Shown here one piece after another: positions 47,793 through 57,688 of a stretch of DNA of 64,000 nucleotides. The notes beneath the pieces were generated by a model that did not search any database, was not told where the DNA came from, and saw only the letters and a list, made by a program, of their open reading frames with translations. A program made the position numbers and the translations under genes. The stretch covers positions 744,001 to 808,000 of the forward strand of contig NW_006921543.1 of assembly GCF_000340215.1 (NCBI RefSeq). Direction: 5' to 3'. Source of the stretch: Pseudocercospora fijiensis CIRAD86 (taxonomy: Eukaryota; Ascomycota; Dothideomycetes; Mycosphaerellales; Mycosphaerellaceae). Numbering within the stretch: position 1 is the first letter of the stretch; each line of letters starts with the position of its first letter.

Positions 47793-48599
47793 ATTTTAGA
47801 AGACATACCTCTTTCTAGAACGCTATATCTATATTAACTCTCCTCTCTCCTTAAGATTCCCGATACCGTTTAGAATAGAGATAGTTCGTAGGCGATAAGT
47901 TCCTATCCCCTAGTTTCGGGTGTTTTAAGATTAAACCGTAGAAGTTATAGATAATTACTAGTTAACTTTTAAGTCGAGAAGTCGTATAACGGTACAATGC
48001 CCCTTCTATAAAGAACTTCTAGAATGTATCCGTTCGCTCCTTACTCCCCTATCGCATCGAGTACTTCCGGAGTTTATACTCCTTCGAACGTAAGTATAAA
48101 GGGAACTATATCTTATAGACCTATTAATTAAACTGCTCTATATACTCGGGTTTCTAAAGATACGCCTAGCTAGCCTTTTCGAAGATTTCCGGGTTAATAC
48201 TCGATGTTCTTATATCTCCGAACAACCTTCTACTTAGACTCTATAAAGGTAAGGACTAGGTAGTAGTACCCTATAATAAATTCCTACTACTAGGATTCGG
48301 AGAGGATGAATCTAGCCCTAATCGTCGTCTAGGACTCGATAGGCTCGAAGGTAAGTATACGACCTCCTCTCGACGTTGTCGCAATCTCGCTCGTATACTA
48401 GACTGTTTCGACTGTCGTCTCGTTATTACCCTTCCTAGTATAGCGCCTAGTATATATACAATGTCGGTCGGCATATTTTGAGGTTTCGTATAGTAAGGTA
48501 AGGACTTAGGAGTAGTAGATATATACTAGTAGCTATAGAGAAACACCCTTTCTTTTATAGCATCGTATCGTTAGGAACAGCTAGGTAGTAAATAGCTAG

Positions 48600-48712
48600 C
48601 TACCTTTTTTTTTGTTTCCTAGCTACCTAACTACTAGATTTTTTTTCCTAGCTACCCTAGCTAGCCTAACTACTAGAATTTCTTTCCTAGCTACCCTAAC
48701 TACCTAAATTTT
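48600..48712. repeat. Imperfect tandem repeat of TTTCCTAGCTACC type
   Basis: Three to four units mixing CCTAGCTACC, CTAACTACTAGA and T-runs, between the transposase and the unknown minus-strand gene. Confidence 0.6.
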
Positions 48713-49157
48713 GCCTTCTATACGGCGGCTCTCTCCTACTAACGGAACCGAGCTACTATACCTAACGAATCTAAGCTCGTTTTTAGTCTCAATCTATCCT
48801 CTTTCGGTATAAGACACTCGATAAGCAAATACTTAGGCCGAGTCTAACTACGAAACCTAAGACTAACTAACAGCTCTATTAACTAATCCTAATCCTCGAA
48901 CTCCTTCCGCTTCTTAGTAAAGACCTTAAAGAGCGCTCGAGCTTCTTCGGGTGCCTACGGAGTAGTCGAGATAAAGCCGTATCGCTGAAATAGGTAATCC
49001 TTCGGAGGCTTATATAGAGATTTAGAGAATTCTAACGCTAACCTATCCTACTAGCAGCTTAGATTCCGGATATAAGCCCTCTCTGCCTTAGTAAAGATTT
49101 TATATAGTAGTAGCACTCTGCCTTCGAGAAACGCTTTCTGTTTAACTGTTAGTATCT

Positions 49158-49176
49158 GCCGGCTACGAACGCCGGC
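49158..49176. repeat. GCCGGC pair inside an intron of the unknown gene
   Basis: Located in the 66-bp intron 49138-49203, just upstream of the CTAAC branch site on the minus strand. Confidence 0.85.
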
Positions 49177-49720
49177 TATATATGCCGAGTATAGAATAAT
49201 TACCTGTACCCCTTCCTCCTATAGTAACACTTCTACCGTCCCTAGATACCTAGCCCCGATCGCATTAATCGCAAGCTACTTTACCTTTATAGACGTAAAG
49301 GCTTCGCTCTAATACTAATAAAGAAACTTCTACTCTATATCGAGGATATAAAGACGACTAGTCTCGATTCTAATCCTTGCTAGCTTTTCGTAGTAGCTTT
49401 AACTATAATTTTCTAGATTAATAGGACTTATACCTTAGCCCTTTACTAGTATCTCGTCTCTTTAACTGTACTCGATCTACTCCTAGCGCTTATCGTCTAT
49501 AGCGTTAGGCCCTAAGACTATACCTGTTACTAGATCGACGTATAGTATCTCCTCGCTTTTTTTAGTTCCTTTATTCGTAGTATTAAGCTCTGTCGCGGCA
49601 TCCTAAACTCTAGCATTGTTATTCTCGGCTATCTAAACATCTCCGTTACTATTAGTCGTATCGATAGAGGTAGCGACTACAGGTCTAAATACTATTAGTT
49701 AACGTGTTAAAGAAAAATAT

Positions 49721-49780
49721 ACCGGCTACAGCTGCCGGCTACGGCTGCCGGCTATAGCTGCTAGCTACGGCCGCTAGCTA
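49721..49780. repeat. GCCGGC array inside an intron of the unknown gene, five to six units
   Basis: Longest array, within the 107-bp intron 49685-49791; two units are RIP-mutated to GCTAGC. Confidence 0.85.
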
Positions 49781-50261
49781 GATTAACTTACGCTACTAGA
49801 ACTTTACGCTCGAAAACTAGCCGCAATTCTTTCCTCCTCTTAGCCTTCTCTTAGGTTGTCTTCTTATTCTAACCTTCACTTTTTTCTATAGGCGCTAGCT
49901 ATCGATAGAATGCCTTATTCCGCGCCTTTCTTCTCTTATTCTTAGCTCTTTTATCCTTATCTATCTTATCCTTTCTCTCGCGGTCTCGTACGGAATTCTT
50001 CTTCGTAGAGTACTCCTCTTTAGTCTTGCGCTTTTTAGTTAGACGCTTAGGCAAAATAAACTCGCGGTCTTTAGTTCTATCTTCTATTTAGCGCGCGGCG
50101 CGCTTCTCTCTTGCTATTATAAGGGAAAGGGGCGGGGGCGCAGCGTATAGTAGTTATTATCGGTATAGGTATAGAGGAAGAAGTTAAAAGTATAAGAATA
50201 TCGCGAAGCCCTAATTGTTGCCGCCTACGTAACGTTATATAGGTAAGCTTTCGCAACTATA

Positions 50262-50466
50262 GTAACTACGCCCCGGCAATAGCAACTACGCCCTAGTAAC
50301 GGCAACTACGCCCTAGCAACGGCAACTACGCCCTAGCAACGGTAATAAAGCGTAGTAAATACAACCTAGTAACTATTATAGCCGGCAATCGTAGCCGGTA
50401 GTCGAATAAGAGTATCCTTATAGCAAAACTACGCCCTAGCAACGGCAACTACGCCCTAGCAACGGC
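50262..50466. repeat. 20-bp minisatellite in a higher-order repeat
   Basis: Units of CAACTACGCCCTAGCAACGG: four at 50262-50342 and two at 50423-50466. Each array is followed by a similar segment of about 100 bp containing a GCCGGC pair, so the whole block is duplicated. Confidence 0.8.
50381..50398. repeat. GCCGGC pair near the right end of hAT, first
   Basis: AGCCGGCAATCGTAGCCGG, part of the duplicated minisatellite block. Confidence 0.7.
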
Positions 50467-50502
50467 AAAAGAGCGTAGTAAATGTAATAGAGTTACTATT
50501 AT

Positions 50503-50522
50503 AGCCGGCAATCGTAGCCGGC
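50503..50522. repeat. GCCGGC pair near the right end of hAT, second
   Basis: Same sequence as the pair at 50381, in the second copy of the block. Confidence 0.7.
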
Positions 50523-50667
50523 AGTCGAATAAGAGTGTCCTTATAGTAAAACTAATACAGTCTCTAGTTTAAACCAGGAATCTATATAGTTCGAAAAAAC
50601 TAAACCGGAACTAGGGAGCTGGTTCGCCGCTAAGAAACCAAACTATATACGTTTAGTAGTTCGGAAA

Positions 50668-50687
50668 CCGAACTACTACGGGGTCTA
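50668..50687 (-). repeat. Right terminal inverted repeat of the hAT element
   Basis: Exact inverse of 40749-40768, followed by the duplicated target GCATTGTC. Confidence 0.92.
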
Positions 50688-51560
50688 GCATTGTCTATTG
50701 CGAGAAATATACCCCTTTCTAGTCGAGGCAGTATAAACAACTCTAGCTAGTCTTCGAAGTCTACGGCTTTAATAGAGCCTTAGTAGATAAGGTAATCGTC
50801 TAGATAATCCTTACTTATTATAGTAGGTAGTATAGACTATCTCTTTAACCTCTTCGAGCCGCCGATATCTTTATAAGGAGTGTTAACTTTAGAATAGCTA
50901 TATTTCCGCTATCTAGTACGCTCGTTTAAACTAGACTCGTCGATATAGTAGATACGACCTATTAGTATCCCTTTCTATAGCGTACGCTAGTTCTCGCGTA
51001 ACTCGTAGCTCTATTCGAGCGCCTTACGCTAAGCCTTCTTCTTCGAGAAGTTATAGCGTTTAAGGATATCGCTTACGGTCGTCTCGGATACGATAATATT
51101 AAACTCGTCGTAAATAAACTATATAGTCTTAGAATAGTACGAAGTCGGTCGATCGCGTAGGTATTCGAGAATACGTAGTTCTTGCGCCTTAGTTAGCTTC
51201 TAAGAAGGTCCTTTCTTCGCCTATTATAGATACGGCTCGCTAAACAATATAATATTAATTCTTAAAGAGTTAATAGCGCGGCGACTAATATACGTCTTCC
51301 TAGAAACACTGCGATTAGAATAGCCTTCTGCCTATAGATCCCGTATAAAAGTAATCTAATTAGGAGGTATTTGCTAGCGGGTTGGCTACGTATATTTCTA
51401 ACCCGATAATAGTGCTATTAGAACGCTAAAACAATACCTAGGACCGTCTATACTGCTAGAAATACGACGACATAGTTTGCGGTATTAGAAACGCGTTAGT
51501 TAGTTTAATATAGTTCGAATTGCTAACAATCTATAGTAGTTTCGCGAATTCTATAAAATT

Positions 51561-51585
51561 CGCGGGGTAGGCACGGTTACTCCGG
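51561..51585 (-). repeat. Right terminal inverted repeat of E1
   Basis: Inverse of the left end at 31197. It lies ten bases before the ATG of the F-box-like remnant. Confidence 0.55.
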
Positions 51586-51594
51586 TAGCACAGT

Positions 51595-51957
51595 ATGCGT
51601 AAAGCTGCCGGCTATGCCGCCGCTGCTCGAGTGTTCGCTGTTCCCGAGCTACTCGAAAACATCCTCGACTACCTTCTAATATAGGATCTCTTCTTAGCAA
51701 AAGACACTATAGTACCAAACACTAGAAAGCAGTTATCGCCTCTAGTAGCGTCCTAAAACGCACGCTACATCTCTTACCTATCTAACCGATATTAGAAGTT
51801 TCGCCGGCCTAAGAACGATAACCCGTACGTAGTTAAGAGATTAACGAAAAATGCGCCGGGCTTCGAATCCGATATAGGGCTAGACGGAAAACGCTATACT
51901 ATGTGCTGCCTATAACTTGTTAGTACGGTCCGCAGAGCCTTATCCTCTTCCGGATAG
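51595..51957 (+). pseudogene. F-box-like gene fragment, lightly RIP-mutated
   Basis: From ATG at 51595 the frame reads ARVFAVPELLENILDYLL and then DLFLAKDTIVPNTRKQLSPL, which fits the fungal F-box consensus (F-LPELLE-IL--L). The reading continues for about 120 codons with few stops, and CA/TG are less depleted than around it. It breaks off before E2. Probably a host gene start cut by transposons; a piece of an F-box repeat family is the alternative. Confidence 0.4.
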
Positions 51958-52081
51958 CTAGCTAGGGGCTAGATAGGGGTGTTTTATATATAGAATCGCC
52001 TGTTTCTTCCTAAATTGCTACTATAGACAGAGAACAATCGACTATTTAAGCCTCGTACGCGTATTCTAACTGCTTTTAACC

Positions 52082-53818
52082 CTTCTAACCGCTATAACTA
52101 TAATAATAGCGCTAAGACCGATACGTACGACTACTAGCAAGCTACTAGTACGATTAGACTAACAAGCTAGCAACAAGAAGAAGAAGGTAGACTAGAGTCT
52201 CGAGAAGCCTATTAGTCCGCCGCCAATTGGACGAGGTGCTAGTACGACTCGGCAGGCAAAAGGTGGTACTAAGAGTAGGTTAACTGCCGGCAAGAATAGC
52301 AAAGCGACTGCCGTCGAAGAGCCTAACCTAATCGCTAGTCCCTCGGCTATATAAAGTAAAGAGACCGCTATAGTACTAGCAGAGGAGCTGCTACCTAATA
52401 TAGGTAATACTTCCTCTACTATAGCTTCTATATCCTCCTCTTTTAACGCTACGTAGGAGGTAGAAGCCGCTACTAGCAGCGTCGCTATACTCGCTACTAG
52501 TAACGCTCTAATAACTTAACCTAGCTCTTTCTTAGACGAGACCTTCTATTATAAAGGACAGTAGACGCTCTTTAATACGACGAAGAAGGGCGCGGCGCGG
52601 ACAATAGCGTATAAACCGGTAAAGTTCTTATCGGCGAGCGATAAGGAGGGTTAGAATAGCTATACGTAGGCGGCGAAGATAGCGAAGTTGTATAGAATAG
52701 CGGCTATTAACCGAGTCGTTATTCGTACTAGAGCGGACGGTTAGAAGAGCGCTTTTACTAGCGATTAGCACCAAGCTAGAGATAATAAGATTGATAGCGA
52801 TAAGGTCTATACTAACGCTCTCGAGGTCGCGAAAGGCCTTATCCTTGCCTCGTAGAAGAATGTATTTATTAATATAGACTTTATAACTAAACCTAAAGCA
52901 ACAGTAGCGGCTAGACCTTTAGGTAGTAGCAAGAAGCTACCGGCTTCTAATCCAACCTTAATTTAGCTTACTAACGCCGGCGTTGTAATAGCTAAACTCG
53001 AGACTTAGAAGCGATACGACTATTAGATTATCCGTAACTTTCTATATAGTACGAAGGACTATAGCAATTATATAAAGGCGGGTAAGCATACGTACTAGCG
53101 TAACCGGAAGCTAAAGGACTATAGTAAGAACTACTTTCTATTCTTCGAGGCGGCTATAATTGAGGGCTATAAAGCGATCGCTTCTAGTAAATAGAAGGTT
53201 AATAAGCAAACCGGCGCTCTCGAGGATAGGTTGCTAGTAAGGTTAGAAATTAAGCTAATAAAGAGGAAGGTCGAGAATGAGATATAGAAGACTACTATCC
53301 GGAAGATAAGAGGTCGCCGCTATAGCAGTAACGAAGACGACTCGCCTCGTAAACTAGCCGTTAGAAGTAGTAGAATTCAGCCGATTATCTATAACAACTT
53401 TAGTAAGGACCTTAGTCGCATTCTAGACAGCAAACTACGCGGCAGTAGCCTTATTGCTAGCACACTAAGTCGGATACCTGCTCGAGCTCTAGTTAAGGCT
53501 AGTTAGCGTAATACTAGACTGCTACGCAATATCGTTTAGTGCGAGAAGCTAACGGTAGAATTCTTCGACTAGGTTGCCCTTTACCGCGATTTCTAGGATT
53601 ATAACTATCTACGGCCTTGTATTGCCTATTTCGTCGGCGTAGGCTAGACGCTAGAGACTATCTACAATCTAATAAAGGACGACTAGCTAGCGGCACTTAG
53701 CTAGGTAGATAGAATACGATTAAAACTAAAGAAGGCTATCGTCGAGTTTATAAGAAAGAAACAGGATAAGGTTATAGCGGCGGAAGCTGCCGCTACTAAA
53801 GAAGGAGAGAACTTCTAA
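52082..53818 (+). pseudogene. ORF1 of E2, unknown function
   Basis: About 570 codons to the TAA at 53816, broken by TAG/TAA only in the parts read. The N-terminal third is low-complexity (VDQSLEKPISPPPIGRGAST), and the C-terminal part is basic and helical (DRIRLKLKKAIVEFIRKKQD). It ends convergently with the transposase. Not recognised, and not obviously similar to ORF1 of E1 or E3. Confidence 0.5.
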
Positions 53819-54047
53819 GAACTTTAGCTTCCTTCCTATACTAATCTTTGCATAACTATAACATATATAAACTTGTAATAAGCGAGAGATTCTTGCGGTA
53901 GAAGCACTTATTTAGCCTATATATAATTAATTAATATTATGCGTTAGTTGTAGTATAATATAAGCAATAGGCAAGGCTAGCGTTCGTATACATTCTTTAT
54001 ACCTCTACTATACGGCGCTTGCCGCACGCTAATAACGCCTAGTTACA

Positions 54048-55262
54048 TTACTCGAAATCGTTAAAATCGACCTCTTCTTCCTCGTCTTCTATATTATCTT
54101 CTTTATATAACGTATATAGCGCTTCTACGTCGTTAAGCACCGGCGGCTCGTTGTTCTAAGTCTACTATATCTATCGGGACTCTTCTAGATCGAGTGCTAG
54201 CATATTTTAAGCGTTACTAGCCGTCGACTCGAATTAGGAAGCGTCGTACAGCAAATCTACCCTATCGATATTATATCTAGTATTAGCGAATAGCTTACGC
54301 GCTCGACGGCCTCGATAGCGGTATAAACAATATAGCAAGTAATCCTAAAAGCTAAAGAACTTCGGAATCTAATCTCTATGTCTTTTAATAGTCTTCTTTA
54401 GTAGATTAAAGCTGCCTTTAATAGGATTTAAATTAGGCGAATACGGCGGTAAGTACTCGAGTCGGTATCTAGTATCGAGAATCGCCTACTTAATCCTTAA
54501 TCTATAGTAAATACTAGTATTATCTATAACAAAGATTATCGGCGGTCCTTCTTCGAGGCATAGAAGCACCTGCTTAGTAATCTAGGTATAGAAGCGGTTA
54601 CTATTAATTAATCCTTAGTATATATAGGTATATAGCAAATAGCTATAGACCGTAAAAGCCGGCAATACACTCTACCTTACTTCTCGCTTCGCATATTAGA
54701 TATCTACGTATATAATACCTCTTAGACTCTATCTATACTTCCGCTAACCTGTCTTCTAATTGCTAGTAGTCTCGTCGATAAAGACTAGTCGATCTGCCGG
54801 CTATTTAGCGTACCTAATCGTCTATAAAGCCTTTAAGAATAGGTTACGTTCCTTCGCCGACCGCTTAACCTTTGTTCGAGTATAGGCGTGTTTCTTTAAC
54901 ACTTTGCCGATTAGAGAAGGACGAAGCTTAACCGCACTACTACTACCTTTATTTATAGGGCGTAGCCTTACAAACTCGTCTTAAAGAGCTTAGATTATCT
55001 CTATAAAGTAAGCGTCCGGTCGGTCGTCGAGATACCTAAGAAGAAACTCGTCTTCGGCTACTAGAAGTAGGCTATTCGAATAGCTACGCCGAGTACCTAT
55101 ATTCTCGGTATATAAGGCTCTAAACAAGCGCTATTTCTCTTAATAACGATATACTAAACGGACTGATATTAGAAGCTTTGTAAAGGCGTGTATCTCCTTA
55201 GTAGATAGCCTTTTAGAAAAGAGGTTAATTAGTTAGCCTTGCTAGTCGCGATTAATACGAGC
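54048..55262 (-). pseudogene. Tc1-like transposase of E2
   Basis: Minus strand, about 405 codons ending VDFNDFE. The N-terminal helix-turn-helix region is followed by LVFIDETTSN (first Asp intact), IFVIDNTSIYY (second Asp intact) and LPPYSPNLNPIKGSF. In the last motif the catalytic Glu is Lys, the change expected from TG to TA in ATTGAA. RIP stops are present. Clear Tc1/mariner DDE family member. Confidence 0.82.
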
Positions 55263-55402
55263 CTTCTTTACTATTGTAACAATACCTCGGAAGGGCCTAT
55301 ACCACTAAATTGTCGACAACACGATATCTACGATATACTAGAGAATCTAGGCTTCCGACAGAGGTCTGAAGAGCAGCTTTTAGTGGAAAAATAGGTGTAT
55401 GT

Positions 55403-55861
55403 GTGCTTGCCAAGCCCCTGCGGAGGTGCAGGGCTCTCCCCGCAATTACTGACAAGTTATGGGCAGCACATAGTACTAGCGTCGAGCTCAATCCATTGCT
55501 TCGCTGCCCTCGCACCCATCGCGCGCCAGACGTCTTCTGTCTATACGCTACATACGTAACACGGCTTTCAAACCGAGGTTTCGCGTTTTCTCTTTGCGGG
55601 AGGCGAGTCAAGAGCCCCAAGAGTGCACGCCAAATGCTCCTGACGCAGCCGCCGTGCTATCAGCTCACACTTAGGAGCCCAGTTGTTCAGGGGTCTGTGG
55701 TGGTCTGCAACACGGGCGGGATCAAGATCGGTGATCTGTTGAGTGGCATCCGACGCCTCAAGGGCAAAGAGAGCGACCTCAGAGTGGTGATCGATATCGA
55801 AGATGTGTTTTTTCCAACGATCGAGGAGGACGAAGCTGGGCATGTGAATGTATGGGATTGA
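55403..55861 (+). CDS. Candidate small gene or exon, unknown
   Basis: An open frame of 152 codons in normal-composition DNA. The C-terminal half (TLRSPVVQGSVVVCNTGGIK, then SDLRVVIDIEDVFFPTIEED) looks protein-like; the first half does not. The opposite strand is also open (55568-55870), so the strand is uncertain. It may be the last exon of a larger gene damaged by the neighbouring transposon. Confidence 0.3.
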   Translation: MLAKPLRRCRALPAITDKLWAAHSTSVELNPLLRCPRTHRAPDVFCLYATYVTRLSNRGFAFSLCGRRVKSPKSARQMLLTQPPCYQLTLRSPVVQGSVVVCNTGGIKIGDLLSGIRRLKGKESDLRVVIDIEDVFFPTIEEDEAGHVNVWD

Positions 55862-56307
55862 GAAGCCCAAATGAGACTAGGCTGGATGGCACTGGAAAAT
55901 GACGCGGAGTCAGGAGCACAAGAATGCAGACGTGCAGCAGCAGGAAAATGTTTCCAGAGTATGGATCAGAACTATCAGCGTGGCATGGTCAGCAGGGAGC
56001 GGTCTAGCAATCAGGACTCATTAAAGTCCGTCGCCGTGACATAGTGCTGAGCAAATCAAACGAGAGACATATGGATTCACTGCTCATGCCCATTCGTGTC
56101 TCTAGAAAGAAGCGACTGCCTCAATGATCTGTCGAGCTGGTTTGGTCTTGCAATGAGCGGCCCAAACGGCGTCATGAGGGTGTATCACACTCCATCACCG
56201 CTTCATTTCTACTCTGCAATCCTAGCATCTGCAATTCCACTCGTCTATTGTTTAATGCGTCAGATTCAAGTCTAAATCCCTTGAGGAAAATCCTACCTCC
56301 AACCCCT
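55862..56307. other. Intergenic, nothing recognised
   Basis: Normal composition with no convincing gene or RNA. Confidence 0.4.
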
Positions 56308-57198
56308 TTACGGCAGATATCTCTGCAGCACAGCAGTGTGCACATCGACATGACGTGGGTCGTTAGGCAGAAGTGTAACTCCCACACGCCCAAAAGCCGA
56401 AACAAGAACCCTCAAGATCTCCGCCGCTTTCCACCAGCACGCCCTGTCGCGGAATTTCTTCGAACACGTAGGGCACGCTCCGTCGTCCGATCCTCGCGAG
56501 CAGTAATGGATGCGGTAGCGTCCCTTGAGCACCGTGATTCGCAAAAGGTACACGTAGTGGAATTTTCTGCAATGGGGGTTCGAGTTGTGGCAGGTTGGAT
56601 TGATCGATTGAGCGCAGGCGTTCGCTATCGGGGCCTCTGGGACAGTGATGTCCAAGTTTTCCATATGGGCTAAGTTCCTACCGAACGAATGGAGCCAGCC
56701 GCGGAATGCGCTATGGTCGAATTCGAGTGTGTTGTCGGTGTGGTAGCTCAGCTGTTCGATCACATAGCGGAATTGCAGGCGAGCGATCCACGCGGGAAAG
56801 GAGTCTGATCGGAGCTTTTGGCTCACGCGTATCATAGCATTGTGGCATGGATCTTGAAGCCAGGAGGGACCTAAGGATGATAGCCTCGGCATTAGTTCAT
56901 AGATTTCATGAAGCTCTTCGCCCAAAGTCGGAAGTTGTGGTCTCCGGGGCCTAGGTGCCGTTGTGGAAGACACGATTGTAAATGCATCATCGTCCTCGAA
57001 TTCGTTGTTCACGAGCGTTATGGCGGTACTGTTCACAGTGGTGGTGCGAGGAGGCCCTGGCGGACTGCTGCTCGTTGGGCTGCTCGCGGATGAGGCCTCT
57101 TGACGCTCACGGGCCTGAAAACTTGTGAAGAGCGGGATTGATCCTTGGTTGCTGTCGTCACCGCCGAGGTTCGAGGGGGTACTGAGATGACAGCCCAT
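56308..57198 (-). CDS. Hypothetical protein, 296 aa, with MGC N-terminus
   Basis: Single open frame on the minus strand. It begins MGCHLSTPS, which fits N-myristoylation at Gly2 with palmitoylation at Cys3, so membrane attachment is possible. Residues 30-70 are Ser/Thr/Pro-rich and probably disordered. Residues about 85-200 look globular (EELHEIYELMPRLSSL). The end has several Cys (CHNSNPHC, CSRGSDDGACPTC) that could bind zinc. I do not recognise a domain. It resembles the many lineage-specific fungal hypothetical proteins with F-box-like helical regions. Confidence 0.55.
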   Translation of the reverse strand: MGCHLSTPSNLGGDDSNQGSIPLFTSFQARERQEASSASSPTSSSPPGPPRTTTVNSTAITLVNNEFEDDDAFTIVSSTTAPRPRRPQLPTLGEELHEIYELMPRLSSLGPSWLQDPCHNAMIRVSQKLRSDSFPAWIARLQFRYVIEQLSYHTDNTLEFDHSAFRGWLHSFGRNLAHMENLDITVPEAPIANACAQSINPTCHNSNPHCRKFHYVYLLRITVLKGRYRIHYCSRGSDDGACPTCSKKFRDRACWWKAAEILRVLVSAFGRVGVTLLPNDPRHVDVHTAVLQRYLP

Positions 57199-57688
57199 TG
57201 TAGACGATAGACCGTTGCTGCTGCAATGAGAGTGATGTTGATTGCTGGTATACGAAGGGTATGGATATGCGAAGGTTCGCTATACTGCCTGAATGTTCGC
57301 TCGCTGGGGGTAAGGTTGTGTTGTAAGCTCTCTGCGAGGAGAAGAGAAGCATGGCTGTGTAGTATGCGACAGGCGCACGCTCCTACAGTAGCGAGATAAG
57401 TCAAGAGCGATTGAAGTGCAGTCGCTTGTACAAGAAGCATGAGCGATGGATACCGAGACAGTCTCCGGCAGGCTTCCCAAAACCGCAGTCCGGACTTCCT
57501 GCTTCCTACCTGATGCCATGGTGCCATCCACAAGGTGTTTGAAGGCCCCAAGCTATTCACGACGGACTGAAGTCTTTGCGGCCGTAGTGCACACATGCCG
57601 ACCTCAGGGAAAGAGTCCGTGAGTATTTCGAAGCAAGTCCCGGGAGCCTTGCATCAAGAGGTAGGTGTCATGGATGCTCTAAAGAACA
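57199..57688. other. Upstream region of the MGC protein gene
   Basis: Normal composition. A 187-codon minus-strand frame (57033-57596) overlaps the MGC gene in another frame and is low complexity, so it is not called. Confidence 0.4.

Larger units (their letters stand above)
45370..48474 (-). pseudogene. hAT transposase
   Basis: Minus strand, start probably MPTDIVYILGA at 48474. In order: an N-terminal basic region; the first catalytic region near 47450-47250 (TIDSWLSRTIRASFLSIILY, then ISITADNASNN, as in fungal hATs); RFDSTFYMVTRGYTLRTALE near 46480, matching the hAT RWNSTYxML motif; and the dimerisation domain near 45780-45650 (LEPKFLTIASVARDVLAIPS, then RSFSIARYQGRFNR). Introns at 47730-47808 and 46706-46774 have GTATGT and GTATAA donors and contain GCCGGC arrays. 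RIP stops occur throughout. The transposase would excise and reinsert the element, making 8-bp duplications. Confidence 0.87.
48700..50117 (-). pseudogene. Second long gene of the hAT element, basic protein of unknown function
   Basis: Minus strand. The start is probably an ATG mutated to ATA near 50117. The first 90 residues are extremely basic (PKRLTKKRKTKEEYSTKKN, KDKIDKDKRAKNKRRKAR). The later part is helical and mixed (LEGRVLLLYKIFTKAERAYI; RALFKVFTKKRKEFED). Two introns are clear: 49685-49791 (donor GTAAGT, branch CTAAT) and 49138-49203 (donor GTAATT, branch CTAAC). Both contain GCCGGC arrays. No domain recognised. A nuclear, nucleic-acid-binding accessory protein would fit the charge pattern but is only inference. 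Confidence 0.55.
40749..50687. mobile_element. 9.9-kb hAT element carrying histone H3-like genes
   Basis: Bounded by perfect 20-bp inverted ends (TAGACCCCGTAGTAGTTCGG) and an 8-bp target duplication GCATTGTC at 40741-40748 and 50688-50695, both standard for hAT. Subterminal AGTTTGGTTT plus CTAAG motifs occur near both ends. On the minus strand it encodes a hAT transposase with a dimerisation domain, a basic unknown protein and two histone H3-like genes. A plus-strand ORF lies near the left end. At 9939 bp it is two to three times the size of an ordinary hAT. Arrays of a GCCGGC motif occur in its introns and ends. Confidence 0.88.
40435..51420 (-). pseudogene. Tc1-like transposase of E1, split by the hAT element
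   Basis: Minus strand, two parts: about 51420-50696 and 40748-40435. The N-terminal part has helix-turn-helix segments (LWAEGYSNRSVSRKTYISRR) and then the first catalytic Asp in YYIDESSLNERTRWR, with the typical fungal DESGSNERTG pattern. The hAT element interrupts the second catalytic motif. Across the junction the frame reads FLAIDNALIYY, then LPLYLLDFNSIEISF with the third acidic residue, and IRRNIDLVKVYE. All three acidic positions survive, but stops do not allow translation. Cut-and-paste DNA transposition is the family role. Confidence 0.8.
31197..51585. mobile_element. Tc1/mariner-like element E1 with two convergent ORFs, split twice by other transposons
   Basis: The ends are an inverted repeat (31197-31221 and 51561-51585, CCGGAGTAAC then diverged by RIP-type changes). 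Subtracting the nested chromovirus C copy 2 and the hAT element leaves about 3.3 kb. That core holds ORF1 on the plus strand and a Tc1-like transposase on the minus strand, pointing at each other. Both genes regain a continuous frame when the nested elements and one target duplication are removed, which strongly supports the nesting. The outer ends and TA target are less certain. Confidence 0.6.
51958..55310. mobile_element. Tc1/mariner-like element E2 with two convergent ORFs
   Basis: Plus-strand ORF1 and minus-strand Tc1-like transposase meet near 53.8-54.0 kb, the same layout as E1. The right edge coincides with the change to normal composition at about 55310. No clear inverted ends were found, so the limits are approximate. 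Confidence 0.55.

Noticed and set aside
50262..50522. CRISPR-like array.
   Set aside because: Units are directly adjacent without unique spacers, and the sequence is fungal transposon DNA.
57033..57596. 187-codon minus-strand ORF.
   Set aside because: It overlaps the 296-aa gene in another frame and is low complexity, so it is probably a shadow.
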